Of a stretch of DNA of 64,000 nucleotides, positions 8,970 through 17,959 are shown piece after piece. Source of the DNA: Bacteroidales bacterium (GTDB taxonomy: Bacteria; Bacteroidota; Bacteroidia; Bacteroidales; F082); NCBI GenBank assembly GCA_015709215.1, contig JACCQN010000009.1, positions 1-64,000 on the forward strand. Reading direction: 5' to 3'. A program made the translations under genes and the position numbers. A model generated the notes under the pieces. The model saw only the letters and a list, made by a program, of their open reading frames with translations, was not told where the DNA came from and ran no database searches. The stretch's first letter is position 1. Each line of letters starts with the position of its first letter.

Positions 8970-10478
8970 TTACAATCTTAAAATAGAGCGTTTGCGACCA
9001 AAATCTTTCCAGCTGCTGCCCAGTTCCTTATTAGGAGGCTGAGGCTGAAGGTTTTCAAGTTTGGTCAGGTAATCAAAAAACGCGGTAATGACAGCTACAT
9101 CCTCACAACGATCGCTACAGTTTGTTCGAGGTTTGAGGTATTTTTGGTTTTCTTCAATAAAATGGGTGTTGTAGCGACCTTCAACAAAAGCAGGAACTTC
9201 CAGGATACGATGTAAATATGGAATAGACGTTTTTACACCTGTTATTTTATAGTTGTAAAGTGCACGTTTTAGTCTGGCAATGGCTTCGGAACGGGATTCT
9301 CCCCAAACGATCAGTTTTGAAATCATGGGATCGTAATACATCGGAATTTCATAACCTTCGTAAGCATATCCATCATGACGTACGCCCAATCCCAGGGGTT
9401 CTGTAATATGTTTGATTACACCTGGTGAAGGCATAAAATTATTGTCGGAATCTTCGGCATAAATACGCACTTCGATAGCATGTCCACTTTGCCGGAGATT
9501 TTCCTGTTTAAAAGCCAGGGGCAAACCGTTAGAAATATTAATCTGCTGTTTTACCAAATCGACCCCTACTACCCTTTCGGTGATAGGATGTTCTACCTGA
9601 AGCCTGGTATTCATCTCAAGGAAATAGTAGTTCAGGTTGTCATCAACAATAAATTCAATGGTTCCTGCTCCGTGATAATTTACTGCTTTGGCAGCCGCCA
9701 CTGCAGCCTCGCCCATCCTGGCCCTCACTTCAGGAGTCATAATAGGAGATGGAGTTTCTTCTACTACTTTTTGGTGTCGCCGCTGTACCGAACATTCCCT
9801 TTCGAATAAATGCACTACATTGCCATGCTTGTCGCCTAACACCTGAAACTCAATATGATGTGGCGATGAAATATATTTTTCGATATACACTGCATCATCT
9901 CCAAAAGCCGCTTTGGCTTCAGAACGCGCTGCCGAAACCGCTTCCAATATTTTTGATTCCTCTTTTACAAGACGCATTCCTTTTCCACCACCACCCGCGC
10001 TGGCTTTGATCATCACAGGTAAACCGATCTCCAGAATTACTTCTACGGCTTTTTTGAGATTGGTAATGGGCTCGGTAGTACCCGGAACAACAGGAACATT
10101 AGCAGCAATCATCGTTTTGCGGGCTGTAATTTTATCCCCCATTGTTTCGATGGCATAAGGATCGGGGCCGATAAAAATAATGCCTTCTTTCTGGCACAAA
10201 GCCGAAAAGGAGGCATTTTCGGATAAAAATCCATATCCGGGATGAATGGCATCGGCGCCGGACTGCTTTGCTATCTCCATCATTTTATCCATACGCAGGT
10301 AGCTTTCCGCTGATGGCGACGGACCAATGTAATAGGCCTCATCAGCATAGCGCACATGCATCGAGGTGCGATCAGCATCAGAATATACAGCTACGGTTTC
10401 AATGCCCATTTCTCTGCAAGAACGCATGATGCGTATGGCAATCTCGCCCCTATTGGCTACTAAAACTTTTTTGATCAT
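8970..10478 (-). CDS. accC: Biotin carboxylase subunit of the acyl-CoA carboxylase
   Basis: Carboxylates the biotin of the adjacent carrier with ATP and bicarbonate. The 502 residues contain the ATP-grasp core: KVLVANRGEIAIRI at the start, HPGYGFLSENA near 80, the glycine-rich loop KASAGGGGKGMR near 160, the HxE-type EYISSP/EKYISSPHHIEFQV region near 200, RECSVQRRHQK near 230, and FLEMNTRLQVEHPITE near 288. About 50 residues beyond the usual AccC end (RCEDVAVITAFFDYL) are typical of the alpha subunits paired with PccB in Bacteroidota. It is the first gene of the operon. Confidence 0.94.
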   Translation of the reverse strand: MIKKVLVANRGEIAIRIMRSCREMGIETVAVYSDADRTSMHVRYADEAYYIGPSPSAESYLRMDKMMEIAKQSGADAIHPGYGFLSENASFSALCQKEGIIFIGPDPYAIETMGDKITARKTMIAANVPVVPGTTEPITNLKKAVEVILEIGLPVMIKASAGGGGKGMRLVKEESKILEAVSAARSEAKAAFGDDAVYIEKYISSPHHIEFQVLGDKHGNVVHLFERECSVQRRHQKVVEETPSPIMTPEVRARMGEAAVAAAKAVNYHGAGTIEFIVDDNLNYYFLEMNTRLQVEHPITERVVGVDLVKQQINISNGLPLAFKQENLRQSGHAIEVRIYAEDSDNNFMPSPGVIKHITEPLGLGVRHDGYAYEGYEIPMYYDPMISKLIVWGESRSEAIARLKRALYNYKITGVKTSIPYLHRILEVPAFVEGRYNTHFIEENQKYLKPRTNCSDRCEDVAVITAFFDYLTKLENLQPQPPNKELGSSWKDFGRKRSILRL

Positions 10479-10794
10479 AATGTAATTGTATGTTGTTCTA
10501 TTTCAAATTATAACATAATAAACAACCTAAAATAAAGCGGGTAAAGATACAACATAATTCAAAAAGCGGTAATTTAGACCAAATAAGAATAGTGTTAATT
10601 ATTTCACAGTGAGAGGTTTGAGAAATGGGGAATATCGGTTTCATAATAAATCCAAATTCAATAGTGAACGATAAATCATCCGAGGTGTTTTTGATTGATG
10701 TAAGTCGTCTCGGGCAAAACTCATTCTGGATTTAAGCAATAAAAACACGGATACGAAATTTAGTTTAACTTTGTGTAAGCAAACTCCGGCAGCT
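10479..10794. other. Divergent intergenic region between accC and the hybrid kinase gene
   Basis: About 316 bp separating two divergent genes. It holds the TAACTTTG box of the kinase gene at 10766-10773. A 36-codon frame at 10625-10735 exists but has no similarity I recognise and no promoter of its own, so I do not call it. Confidence 0.5.
10766..10773 (+). promoter_or_regulatory. -7 box of the hybrid kinase gene
   Basis: TAACTTTG matches TAnnTTTG exactly and lies 21 bp before the ATG at 10795. It overlaps a TTG at 10771 that could otherwise be taken as the start, so the ATG is the better start. Confidence 0.55.
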
Positions 10795-12717
10795 ATGCAA
10801 CACCAATTGTTGAGTAACTTATTTCCAATACTATACAAAAGTATCGCAACAACTCGGCTTGCTTTGTTAATGTTGCTAATGCTGCTTTTTTCGGGTCTTT
10901 TTAAAAATACCAATGCGCAATCAGCACACCTTGTTATTAGAATCGACAGTCTTGAAAAAAAACTTTCCGAATCCAAAAAACATGCACAAGCTGCTTTGCG
11001 TTTGGATCTTGCAAGAGCATATCTGAGTTTTGATACAACAGCAGCGTTGCTGCATTTAAGGGCTATCATTACTGATACGCAACAGTATGCAAATTCCAGC
11101 ACAAGTCGTATTATTGCTTTGCAACTCCTTGCCCAAATTCAAGCGGCACAAAATAAATTCGATAGTGCCAATTATAACATGAACAAAGCCCTGAATCTTC
11201 TCGCACAACATGAAAATGAAGCTGTTAGTCAAATATCGAAACCGTTTGCGGTTTTTTCAGAAAAAAAACAGGAAAAACTTTTCGACTGGCCGCTAATTTT
11301 ATTGTTTACCGCTTTGGTGTTCTTATTTATTGTTTCTGTTTTTTCATTTTTTAGCAGAAAAAAACTCAACAATAACCTTCAGATGCTTCAGTTGGAAAAG
11401 CAGCAGCTTTTAAATGAATATCAACAAAAAGAAGCTGCAATTGAAGAAGAAGTAAAAAGCCGGACAGCAGAACTGGAGGCGCGACTAAACGAAAGACGTG
11501 AAAAAGATCTCAAACTCAAACTTGCCCTCAAAAAAGCGGAAGATGCCAATTACTTAAAAAATGCCTTTTTGGGCAATATGAGCCACGAAATCCGTACTCC
11601 GCTCAATGGTATTATCGGTTTTTCGAGTTTACTTGAAACAGAACTTTCATTAAAAGAGAACAAGGTGCTGTATGAGTATGCCCAAGGAATACAACAAAGT
11701 GGCGATCGCCTCCTCAACCTGCTCAATAATATCATAGATATCAGTCGCATCGAAGCGAATGATATTGAGATAGATTTACATGAATGCTCTATAAATGAGA
11801 TTTTGCAAAATGTGATCGATCTGACGAGCTTCTCGGCTAACGAAAAAGCACTGGTTTTTAAAGCTAAACTTGAAGACGTGCCTGCCATTATTGCTGATAA
11901 TGCCAAGCTTATGCGGGTTTTTCATATCCTTGTGGATAATGCCATCAAATACACCAACGAAGGGTTTGTTACAATCCAAAGCCAATATGATCAACGAGGC
12001 AATCGCGTGTTAATTAAGATTAAAGATACCGGTGTTGGTATGGAAGATGATTATCAGCACCACCTTTTTGAAGCTTTCAGGCAGGAAAGCTCGGGTTATG
12101 GCCGCTCCTACCAGGGCGCCGGATTAGGTCTTCCCCTGGCCAAAAGGTTGCTGACTTTGATGCATGGTGAAATTCAAATCGATAGCAAACGCAATGTTGG
12201 CACTACTGTTACTGTTAGTATGCCGTGCACCGTTAATACTACGGAAAAGCAAGCAGTTATGTCAGCATTTCCCATTCCGAATGCACCAGAAATAGGCAAG
12301 CTGGACATATTTATTGTTGAAGACGACCGTATGAATCGTCTTGTGCTTCAGAAAATCCTTCAAAAAACCGGACACATCACCATGGCAGTTGATGGAGAAG
12401 AAACACTAAAGATTATTCGGGAACGTCATAAAAAGAATCATGTTTTTCAGGTGATGCTTTTCGATATCAACCTGCCATCGCCCTGGGATGGTATTCAATT
12501 GATGCACAAGATAAAGGCAGATTTTCCGGTTTATAAAAACATTCCTTTTATTGCCCAAACGGCCTATGCCATGGCTGGCGATCGCGAAAAAATGCTCAAC
12601 TCGGGTTTCGATGATTACATTGCCAAACCCATCAATAAAAATGAGCTAATGACGATTATAAAAAATCAACTCGATAAACTCAGTAAATTGGATCTACCCG
12701 CTAAAACACTAACATAA
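10795..12717 (+). CDS. Hybrid sensor histidine kinase/response regulator
   Basis: A 640-residue membrane kinase. It has a signal-type segment ending near residue 40, a helical, TPR-like periplasmic region (about 45-140), a membrane span near 163-190, a coiled coil (about 190-245), a HisKA dimerisation helix with the phosphorylated histidine in MSHEIRTPLNG (His264), a HATPase domain (N box VDNAIKYTNEGF; G boxes IKDTGVGM and GAGLGLPLAKRL), and a C-terminal receiver with acceptor Asp557 in LFDINLP and TAYA/AKP motifs. There is no output domain, so the phosphate must go to another protein not encoded nearby. The signal is unknown. The start at 10795 follows the promoter box. Confidence 0.92.
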   Translation: MQHQLLSNLFPILYKSIATTRLALLMLLMLLFSGLFKNTNAQSAHLVIRIDSLEKKLSESKKHAQAALRLDLARAYLSFDTTAALLHLRAIITDTQQYANSSTSRIIALQLLAQIQAAQNKFDSANYNMNKALNLLAQHENEAVSQISKPFAVFSEKKQEKLFDWPLILLFTALVFLFIVSVFSFFSRKKLNNNLQMLQLEKQQLLNEYQQKEAAIEEEVKSRTAELEARLNERREKDLKLKLALKKAEDANYLKNAFLGNMSHEIRTPLNGIIGFSSLLETELSLKENKVLYEYAQGIQQSGDRLLNLLNNIIDISRIEANDIEIDLHECSINEILQNVIDLTSFSANEKALVFKAKLEDVPAIIADNAKLMRVFHILVDNAIKYTNEGFVTIQSQYDQRGNRVLIKIKDTGVGMEDDYQHHLFEAFRQESSGYGRSYQGAGLGLPLAKRLLTLMHGEIQIDSKRNVGTTVTVSMPCTVNTTEKQAVMSAFPIPNAPEIGKLDIFIVEDDRMNRLVLQKILQKTGHITMAVDGEETLKIIRERHKKNHVFQVMLFDINLPSPWDGIQLMHKIKADFPVYKNIPFIAQTAYAMAGDREKMLNSGFDDYIAKPINKNELMTIIKNQLDKLSKLDLPAKTLT

Positions 12718-12751
12718 AAATCAAATAAATTCATAACATAATTTTTTAACC

Positions 12752-13831
12752 ATGTCGAACAAATTATCAGATCTCGTAAAACCAGGTGTTGCCAGTGGCG
12801 ACGACCTGCAAATTATTTTCAAATTTGCTAAAGCAGACCATTTTGCCATGCCGGCTGTAAATGTTATTGGAACAAACTCTGTTAATGCTGTATTGGAAGC
12901 TGCACGCGAAGTGCATTCGCCTGTGATTATCCAATTCTCAAATGGAGGAGCAGCTTTTTATGCTGGCAAAGGCCTTTCGAACGAAAGCGAAAAAGCAGCT
13001 ATTGCCGGGGCAGTTTCGGGAGCATATCATATTCATCAATTAGCCGAATACTACGGTGTTCCTGTTATTTTACATACCGATCACGCAGCTAAAAAACTTC
13101 TTCCATGGATTGATGGACTGCTAGATGCCGGAGAGGTTTTCTACAAACAACACGGAAAGCCCTTATTCAGCTCGCATATGCTTGATCTTTCAGAAGAACC
13201 CCTGGAAGAAAACCTTGAAATAAGCAAACGCTACCTCGAGCGTATGTCGAAAATGGGTATGACACTCGAGATAGAGTTGGGGATCACCGGAGGTGAAGAA
13301 GATGGCGTGGACAACAGCGGTGTCGACAACTCAAAACTTTATACCCAACCCGAAGAAGTAGCCCGCGCTTTTGACGTGCTAAGCAAGGTGAGTGATCGCT
13401 TTACTGTTGCTGCCGCCTTTGGAAACGTGCATGGCGTTTATAAACCGGGTAATGTAAAATTGCAACCCATTATTTTGCATAATTCCCAGAAATTTATCCA
13501 GGAAAAGTACAATACAGATTTCAATCCTGTGAATTTTGTATTCCATGGAGGTTCAGGATCAGAGCCTGCTCAAATTAAAGAAGCCATTGGTTATGGTGTG
13601 GTAAAAATGAATATCGACACTGATACACAATGGGCTTTTTGGGATGGTGTACGCAAATTCGAAGCAAAGAATCACGATTACCTGCAAGGCCAGATTGGTA
13701 ATCCGGAAGGCGAAGACAGCCCCAATAAAAAATTCTATGATCCACGCAAATGGCTTCGCGAAGGCGAAAAAGCTATGATCGAACGTTTAAAAATTGCTTT
13801 TAACGATCTGAATTGCGTTAACAGGTATTAA
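12752..13831 (+). CDS. fba: Class II fructose-bisphosphate aldolase
   Basis: Zinc-dependent cleavage of fructose 1,6-bisphosphate into dihydroxyacetone phosphate and glyceraldehyde 3-phosphate (EC 4.1.2.13) in glycolysis and gluconeogenesis. The 359 residues and the N-terminus (FAMPAVNVIGTNSVNAVLEA) match the long FbaA-type subgroup. Zinc-binding and catalytic motifs visible are HTDHAAKK near 108, ELGITGGEEDGVDN near 172, HGVYKPGN near 226, FHGGSGS near 265 and MNIDTDTQWAF near 288. It stands alone and is closed by the bidirectional terminator at 13851-13884. Confidence 0.96.
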   Translation: MSNKLSDLVKPGVASGDDLQIIFKFAKADHFAMPAVNVIGTNSVNAVLEAAREVHSPVIIQFSNGGAAFYAGKGLSNESEKAAIAGAVSGAYHIHQLAEYYGVPVILHTDHAAKKLLPWIDGLLDAGEVFYKQHGKPLFSSHMLDLSEEPLEENLEISKRYLERMSKMGMTLEIELGITGGEEDGVDNSGVDNSKLYTQPEEVARAFDVLSKVSDRFTVAAAFGNVHGVYKPGNVKLQPIILHNSQKFIQEKYNTDFNPVNFVFHGGSGSEPAQIKEAIGYGVVKMNIDTDTQWAFWDGVRKFEAKNHDYLQGQIGNPEGEDSPNKKFYDPRKWLREGEKAMIERLKIAFNDLNCVNRY

Positions 13832-13850
13832 CCTTTTAGTGTTAAAACGA

Positions 13851-13884
13851 AAAATGCCGGAGAATTTGTTTTTCGGCATTTTTT
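13851..13884. terminator. Bidirectional intrinsic terminator between fba and the pseudouridine synthase gene
   Basis: AAAATGCCG pairs with CGGCATTTT across a 14-base loop. On the plus strand it is followed by six T; on the minus strand by TTTTTCGTTTT. It sits between the stops of two convergent genes (13831 and 13893), so it can end both transcripts. Confidence 0.85.
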
Positions 13885-13892
13885 ATAAGCCT

Positions 13893-15023
13893 CTATTTCA
13901 ACATTTTAAGCATCGATACTTCCTTTTCGGATAAATGACGCCAATGTCCACGCGGAAGATTAATCTTTGTGAGGCTGGCAAAACGCACACGATCCAGCTT
14001 TTCTACTTTATAGCCAAGACTTTCAAAAATACGTCTTACAATTCGGTTGCGTCCGGAGTGCAATTCTATTCCTACCTCTTTTTTCGACTCAACCCCTGTT
14101 ACCCAGGCAATAGAATCAGCTTTAATTGGACCATCTTCAAGTTCTATTCCGTCGGCAATTTTTATCAGATCATTTTTGGTAAGTGCCTTATCCAGCGTAA
14201 CATGATACAGTTTCTTTACGCCATATTTTGGATGTGTAAGCTTTTTGGCAAGTTCCCCGTCGTTGGTTAGCAAAAGCAGGCCAAGCGTATTTCTATCCAG
14301 GCGGCCAACAGGATAGATGCGTTCGTCGCAGGCTTTGGCAACTAATTCCATCACTGTTTTGCGATCCAGGGGATCATCAGCAGTTGTTAAAAAGCCTTTT
14401 GGCTTATTAAGTAACACATAGCGAAGCACTTCACGTTTCAAAGTTTGACCGCCATAAGCCACCTTATCATCACGGTTTACTTTTGTTCCCAGCTGAGTTA
14501 CTACTTTTCCGTTTACGGTAACCGCTCCGGCCTCTATCAGTTTGTCGGCTTCGCGTCGTGAACACACACCTGAATCGGCAAGGTATTTATTCAGTCTGAT
14601 CAGTCCGTTATCTTCTCTTTCAAAGCCTTTTGGTGTGGCAGGTTTACGCGAAAATGATCTTTTACCATGATGATCCGTTCCACCGCGATCAGCGCGTTCG
14701 GGATGTTCAAATTCATGGCTACCGCCTCTTGAAGGTCTTTCTCTGTATCCGCCCTGTTTACTGTCAGTTCTTCTTCGGTCTTTGTTGAATTGCGGTTTAG
14801 AATAACTTCTGTCACTTCCAGTCCGCTCATCAGTGTTCCGGCTGTTTGAGGGTCGTTGATCTTTGTTTCCGGCGGATTTATAAGGTTTACGCTCCGGTTT
14901 TCGACCATCTTCATCTTCTTTATGGTAAGGCTTCGAAAACCGGCTTTTTTCCGGCCTATCCTTGCTGCGTTCATCTGTTTTACGAATACGGGGTCTTTTT
15001 CCGGATTGATCTTTTGAGTTCAT
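13893..15023 (-). CDS. rluB: Pseudouridine synthase, RluB/RsuA family, with long charged N-terminal extension
   Basis: Isomerises a uridine in ribosomal RNA; the closest type is RluB, which modifies 23S rRNA near position 2605 in E. coli. Of 376 residues, the first 140 or so are an almost uncharged-free, low-complexity tail rich in Arg, Lys, Ser, Asp and Gly, without fold. The S4 RNA-binding domain follows (IRLNKYLADSGVCSRREADK), then the catalytic domain with YPVGRLDRNTLGLLLLTNDG, which holds the catalytic aspartate, and RNRIVRRIFESLGY. The start at 15023 follows a full consensus promoter whose -7 box is at 15044; a longer frame to 15068 would run across that promoter. Confidence 0.92.
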   Translation of the reverse strand: MNSKDQSGKRPRIRKTDERSKDRPEKSRFSKPYHKEDEDGRKPERKPYKSAGNKDQRPSNSRNTDERTGSDRSYSKPQFNKDRRRTDSKQGGYRERPSRGGSHEFEHPERADRGGTDHHGKRSFSRKPATPKGFEREDNGLIRLNKYLADSGVCSRREADKLIEAGAVTVNGKVVTQLGTKVNRDDKVAYGGQTLKREVLRYVLLNKPKGFLTTADDPLDRKTVMELVAKACDERIYPVGRLDRNTLGLLLLTNDGELAKKLTHPKYGVKKLYHVTLDKALTKNDLIKIADGIELEDGPIKADSIAWVTGVESKKEVGIELHSGRNRIVRRIFESLGYKVEKLDRVRFASLTKINLPRGHWRHLSEKEVSMLKMLK

Positions 15024-15043
15024 TATCAGAATTTTTGGGGCGG

Positions 15044-15073
15044 CAAAGATAGTCTGAATTAACGACATAACAA
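15044..15073 (-). promoter_or_regulatory. Promoter of the pseudouridine synthase gene
   Basis: On the minus strand TTG, 19 bp, then TATCTTTG (box at 15044-15051) fits the Bacteroidota consensus. The box ends 20 bp before the ATG at 15023. Confidence 0.7.
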
Positions 15074-15252
15074 GGTTTTATCTCCGTCAAAAAAGATTAC
15101 TCTTGCATTGGAATAATGGGTTATAACGTACAAAATTCCTATTGATACTGGTTACATGAGATTAACTTTAAAAAAAAGGTTGCTTTTAGGCTTAAACTTT
15201 TGTATATTAGATGGTTTTTAGGAGGTGAAAAAAACACTTAATAATTGATCTT

Positions 15253-16383
15253 ATGCAAACATCTGTCATGAATGAACCCGCAATAATCCATCTTGGAACA
15301 TACACTTATTCAAGGGCATTGCTGATTAAAGTTCGCCTGGAATCAGAAGATATTCCTTGTTTTATGAGTCAGGCTTCGGGATCAACTTCCGAAGTGATGC
15401 TTCATATTAACGAAAGCGACCTTCCTGATGCACAGCGCTATATAAGTGAATTAACCCTTGCAAGCGGCAGTGAAAAGGAAAAAAGCATCAAACTATTACG
15501 CAGTGTAAGGCGGATATTGGTTCCTATTGATTTCTCGGAAGAAAGCGAGAAGGCGGCGCGCTATGCACTTAAACTGGCCGCTTTTATGAAGGCAGATATC
15601 CGGCTGATGCATGCCTGGATGCCGATAGCAGCCGATCATTTTGCCTGGGGCGAAATGTATGCTATGCAAACCAATATTGAGGCAAAGCTTAAACTAGAAG
15701 AAACCGAAGCAGCAGAACGACTTCAACTTTTTCAGGAAGAGTTGAAATTGCAGATTAAGAGAAAGCACATTAAAGGTGTTGATATTGATTTTGATTTAAT
15801 CAGAGGAAATGCTTCCGATGCTATTTCTGCTGTGGCACATCATTACAAACCCGGGCTTATTGTGATGGGGACCAAGGGCAAACAGCGTTTTGAAAGAGGA
15901 TTTTTTGGCAGCACAACACTCAAAGCTATTTCAAAAGGTAAGATTCCTGTGCTGGCGATTCCTCCCACATATGACGAAAGCAGCTTTGAACACACAAAAA
16001 AACTGCTCTATGTTACCAGTTTTGATGACACGGATTTCGACAGCCTGAGTCGATTGATGGCCTTCGTAAGGCCTTTCAATGCGCGCATTTACTGTTTGCA
16101 CATACATCAACAGGGAAGCCTTTTGGTTGACGAAACACGTATGCGAATCATGCGCGAACATTTTAATAAATTCTATCAGGGATATGATGTTGAATGCGGG
16201 CTGCTTGAAAGTGAAGATGTTTTAGATGGAATTGAACGTTTTATTCAGGATCAACACATTGATGTGATGGCTATTACGGCTAAAAAACAAAACCTCCTAT
16301 CGCAATTGTTTGAGCCTGAATTGAGCCGCAAATTATTATTCCGCTCATCGATACCCTTGCTGGTTTTTGGAGGAGTAAAATAG
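15253..16383 (+). CDS. Tandem universal stress protein with N-terminal DUF2007-like domain
   Basis: A 376-residue cytoplasmic protein. Residues about 8-70 (LGTYTYSRALLIKVRLESED) resemble the DUF2007 putative signal-transducing domain. The first UspA domain spans about 85-240 and has the ATP-binding signature G-x2-G-x9-G-S in GTKGKQRFERGFFGSTT near 206. The second UspA domain (about 245-376) lacks that signature, so only the first is predicted to bind nucleotide. A GGAGGTG at 15221 lies too far (about 25 bp) from the ATG to be a normal ribosome site. The stop is 7 bp from the convergent kinase gene. The DUF2007 plus double Usp arrangement is uncommon in my experience. Confidence 0.85.
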   Translation: MQTSVMNEPAIIHLGTYTYSRALLIKVRLESEDIPCFMSQASGSTSEVMLHINESDLPDAQRYISELTLASGSEKEKSIKLLRSVRRILVPIDFSEESEKAARYALKLAAFMKADIRLMHAWMPIAADHFAWGEMYAMQTNIEAKLKLEETEAAERLQLFQEELKLQIKRKHIKGVDIDFDLIRGNASDAISAVAHHYKPGLIVMGTKGKQRFERGFFGSTTLKAISKGKIPVLAIPPTYDESSFEHTKKLLYVTSFDDTDFDSLSRLMAFVRPFNARIYCLHIHQQGSLLVDETRMRIMREHFNKFYQGYDVECGLLESEDVLDGIERFIQDQHIDVMAITAKKQNLLSQLFEPELSRKLLFRSSIPLLVFGGVK

Positions 16384-16390
16384 TTTCAAA

Positions 16391-17896
16391 TTACTTCAAG
16401 CGCAACATAATACGGAAAGTTGTACCTTCGTTGATGGTGGATGATTTCACAAATATTTTCCCTTTGTGATAATCCTTGATGATGCGTTTAGCCAATGATA
16501 AACCCAAGCCCCAGCCTCGCTTTTTACTGGTATATCCCGGATTGAACACTGCTGAAAACTCAGATTTGTGCATGCCCTTTCCGGTATCCTGCACATCAAT
16601 TATCAGGTAACGATCTTCAGAATGCATTTTCAGCCTGATGGTTCCCTGCCCGCTCATAGCATCAATAGCATTTTTGCACAGGTTTTCGATCACCCAACGA
16701 AAAAGTGAAATATTTAGAGGAATGATAACCGGTTCATTCGGTATATCAAGCTGATAAATGATCTTTTTGGAGCTTCTTTTTTTGAGATAATCGATCGTTT
16801 CTTCAATAACCTCATTGATATTGGCGGGTTCCAAAACAGGTGAAGAGCCAATACGGCTAAAGCGTTCGGTAATGGTTTCGAGTCGTTGCACATCCTTTTC
16901 CATTTCATCCACACCTTCAATTTTTTCAGGACGCATTTTAAGCAATTCAATCCAGGCCATAAGCGATGATAATGGGGTGCCAATTTGATGAGCCGTTTCT
17001 TTGGCCATACCTGCCCACACCTGATTTTGCTCCGAACGGCGAGCATAGCTGAAAAGCAGATAAGCCATTACCAAAAACAAGGTGATAATCAAAATTTGAA
17101 GCAATGGAAAAAACTGCATCTGAAGCAATAAATCAGAACTTCTGTAAAAAATGAAAGTCTGGCCAACATTTTCCAGATTAATAGTAATAGGCATATTTTC
17201 AGAAGCCATTTCATCAAGTTGTTGTTTCACAAAATTGTCATCACGCATGCTAATTTCATCCAGATTTCCAAATTGTATCACATGCTTTTGAGTGCTATCT
17301 GTTATAATTACCGGCACACTGACTGCATTTAAGGCTACTTCATTAAAAAAAGAGCTCACCAAATCATCCAGTACATTTTTCATTTCAGTAAAAATGACTG
17401 ATTCTTTGTAGTAAACCATGAGTTTTTTAGTTCCTCCCAAACTAATTTCGATGGGGTCGTAAACGGTATATTCGGTTATCAGCTCATCCGTTAAGCTATC
17501 CAAATCCTGCTGATGAGGTGGCAAATTTGCGCCTAATTGAATGTGACGGTTTTCGTCGGTAATAATTACCGGAATACTGTTGTTGTTGGAAATTATTTCA
17601 AGGTAAAAATTCAGATTTTCATTAGGTGCATCGGCAAGTAATCTGCGATAAGCCGAAGCAAAAAGCTCGATGCGCTTGCGTTCCTGCTCGCGCACCTCAT
17701 CAAAAAATGCTTCGGTAATATTCATCAGGCTGGCACGACGCTGAACAGCATCAGCCCAAACCCTGATCTGAATACGTTCCTGCATGGCAAAACGATTGAC
17801 CAGCAAATTAGTATAATAAACAGAAGCCCCGATAATGACCAAAGCGATAATGGCCAGGACGATCTTCCAACGTTTTTTCTGTGCGTATAAATTCAC
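16391..17896 (-). CDS. Membrane sensor histidine kinase
   Basis: A 501-residue kinase with membrane spans near 12-34 and about 235-257, enclosing a periplasmic sensor region of some 200 residues. The dimerisation helix carries the phosphorylated histidine in KETAHQIGTPLSS (His303), a variant H-box with GTP after the histidine that is usual in Bacteroidota kinases. The HATPase domain has the N box ENLCKNAIDAMSG, DTGKGM, and GLGLSLAKRIIKDY. No response regulator is adjacent. It is the last gene of a cluster after the U32 peptidase and PHP genes, 63 bp from the latter, so co-transcription is possible. Confidence 0.92.
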   Translation of the reverse strand: MNLYAQKKRWKIVLAIIALVIIGASVYYTNLLVNRFAMQERIQIRVWADAVQRRASLMNITEAFFDEVREQERKRIELFASAYRRLLADAPNENLNFYLEIISNNNSIPVIITDENRHIQLGANLPPHQQDLDSLTDELITEYTVYDPIEISLGGTKKLMVYYKESVIFTEMKNVLDDLVSSFFNEVALNAVSVPVIITDSTQKHVIQFGNLDEISMRDDNFVKQQLDEMASENMPITINLENVGQTFIFYRSSDLLLQMQFFPLLQILIITLFLVMAYLLFSYARRSEQNQVWAGMAKETAHQIGTPLSSLMAWIELLKMRPEKIEGVDEMEKDVQRLETITERFSRIGSSPVLEPANINEVIEETIDYLKKRSSKKIIYQLDIPNEPVIIPLNISLFRWVIENLCKNAIDAMSGQGTIRLKMHSEDRYLIIDVQDTGKGMHKSEFSAVFNPGYTSKKRGWGLGLSLAKRIIKDYHKGKIFVKSSTINEGTTFRIMLRLK

Positions 17897-17959
17897 TGAG
17901 GGTTAACGTATAAGTGAGGTGTAAAAGTATAAAAACCAGCAGATTTAGTAAAAAGATGA

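Noticed and set aside
10625-10735. 36-codon frame in the accC-kinase gap
   Set aside because: No promoter or conserved motif is seen, and the length is within chance for this AT-rich region.
10641-11102. 153-codon minus-strand frame over the kinase promoter and N-terminus
   Set aside because: It overlaps the promoter and start of the hybrid kinase and resembles no family; the cysteine-rich content looks like antisense of the signal segment.
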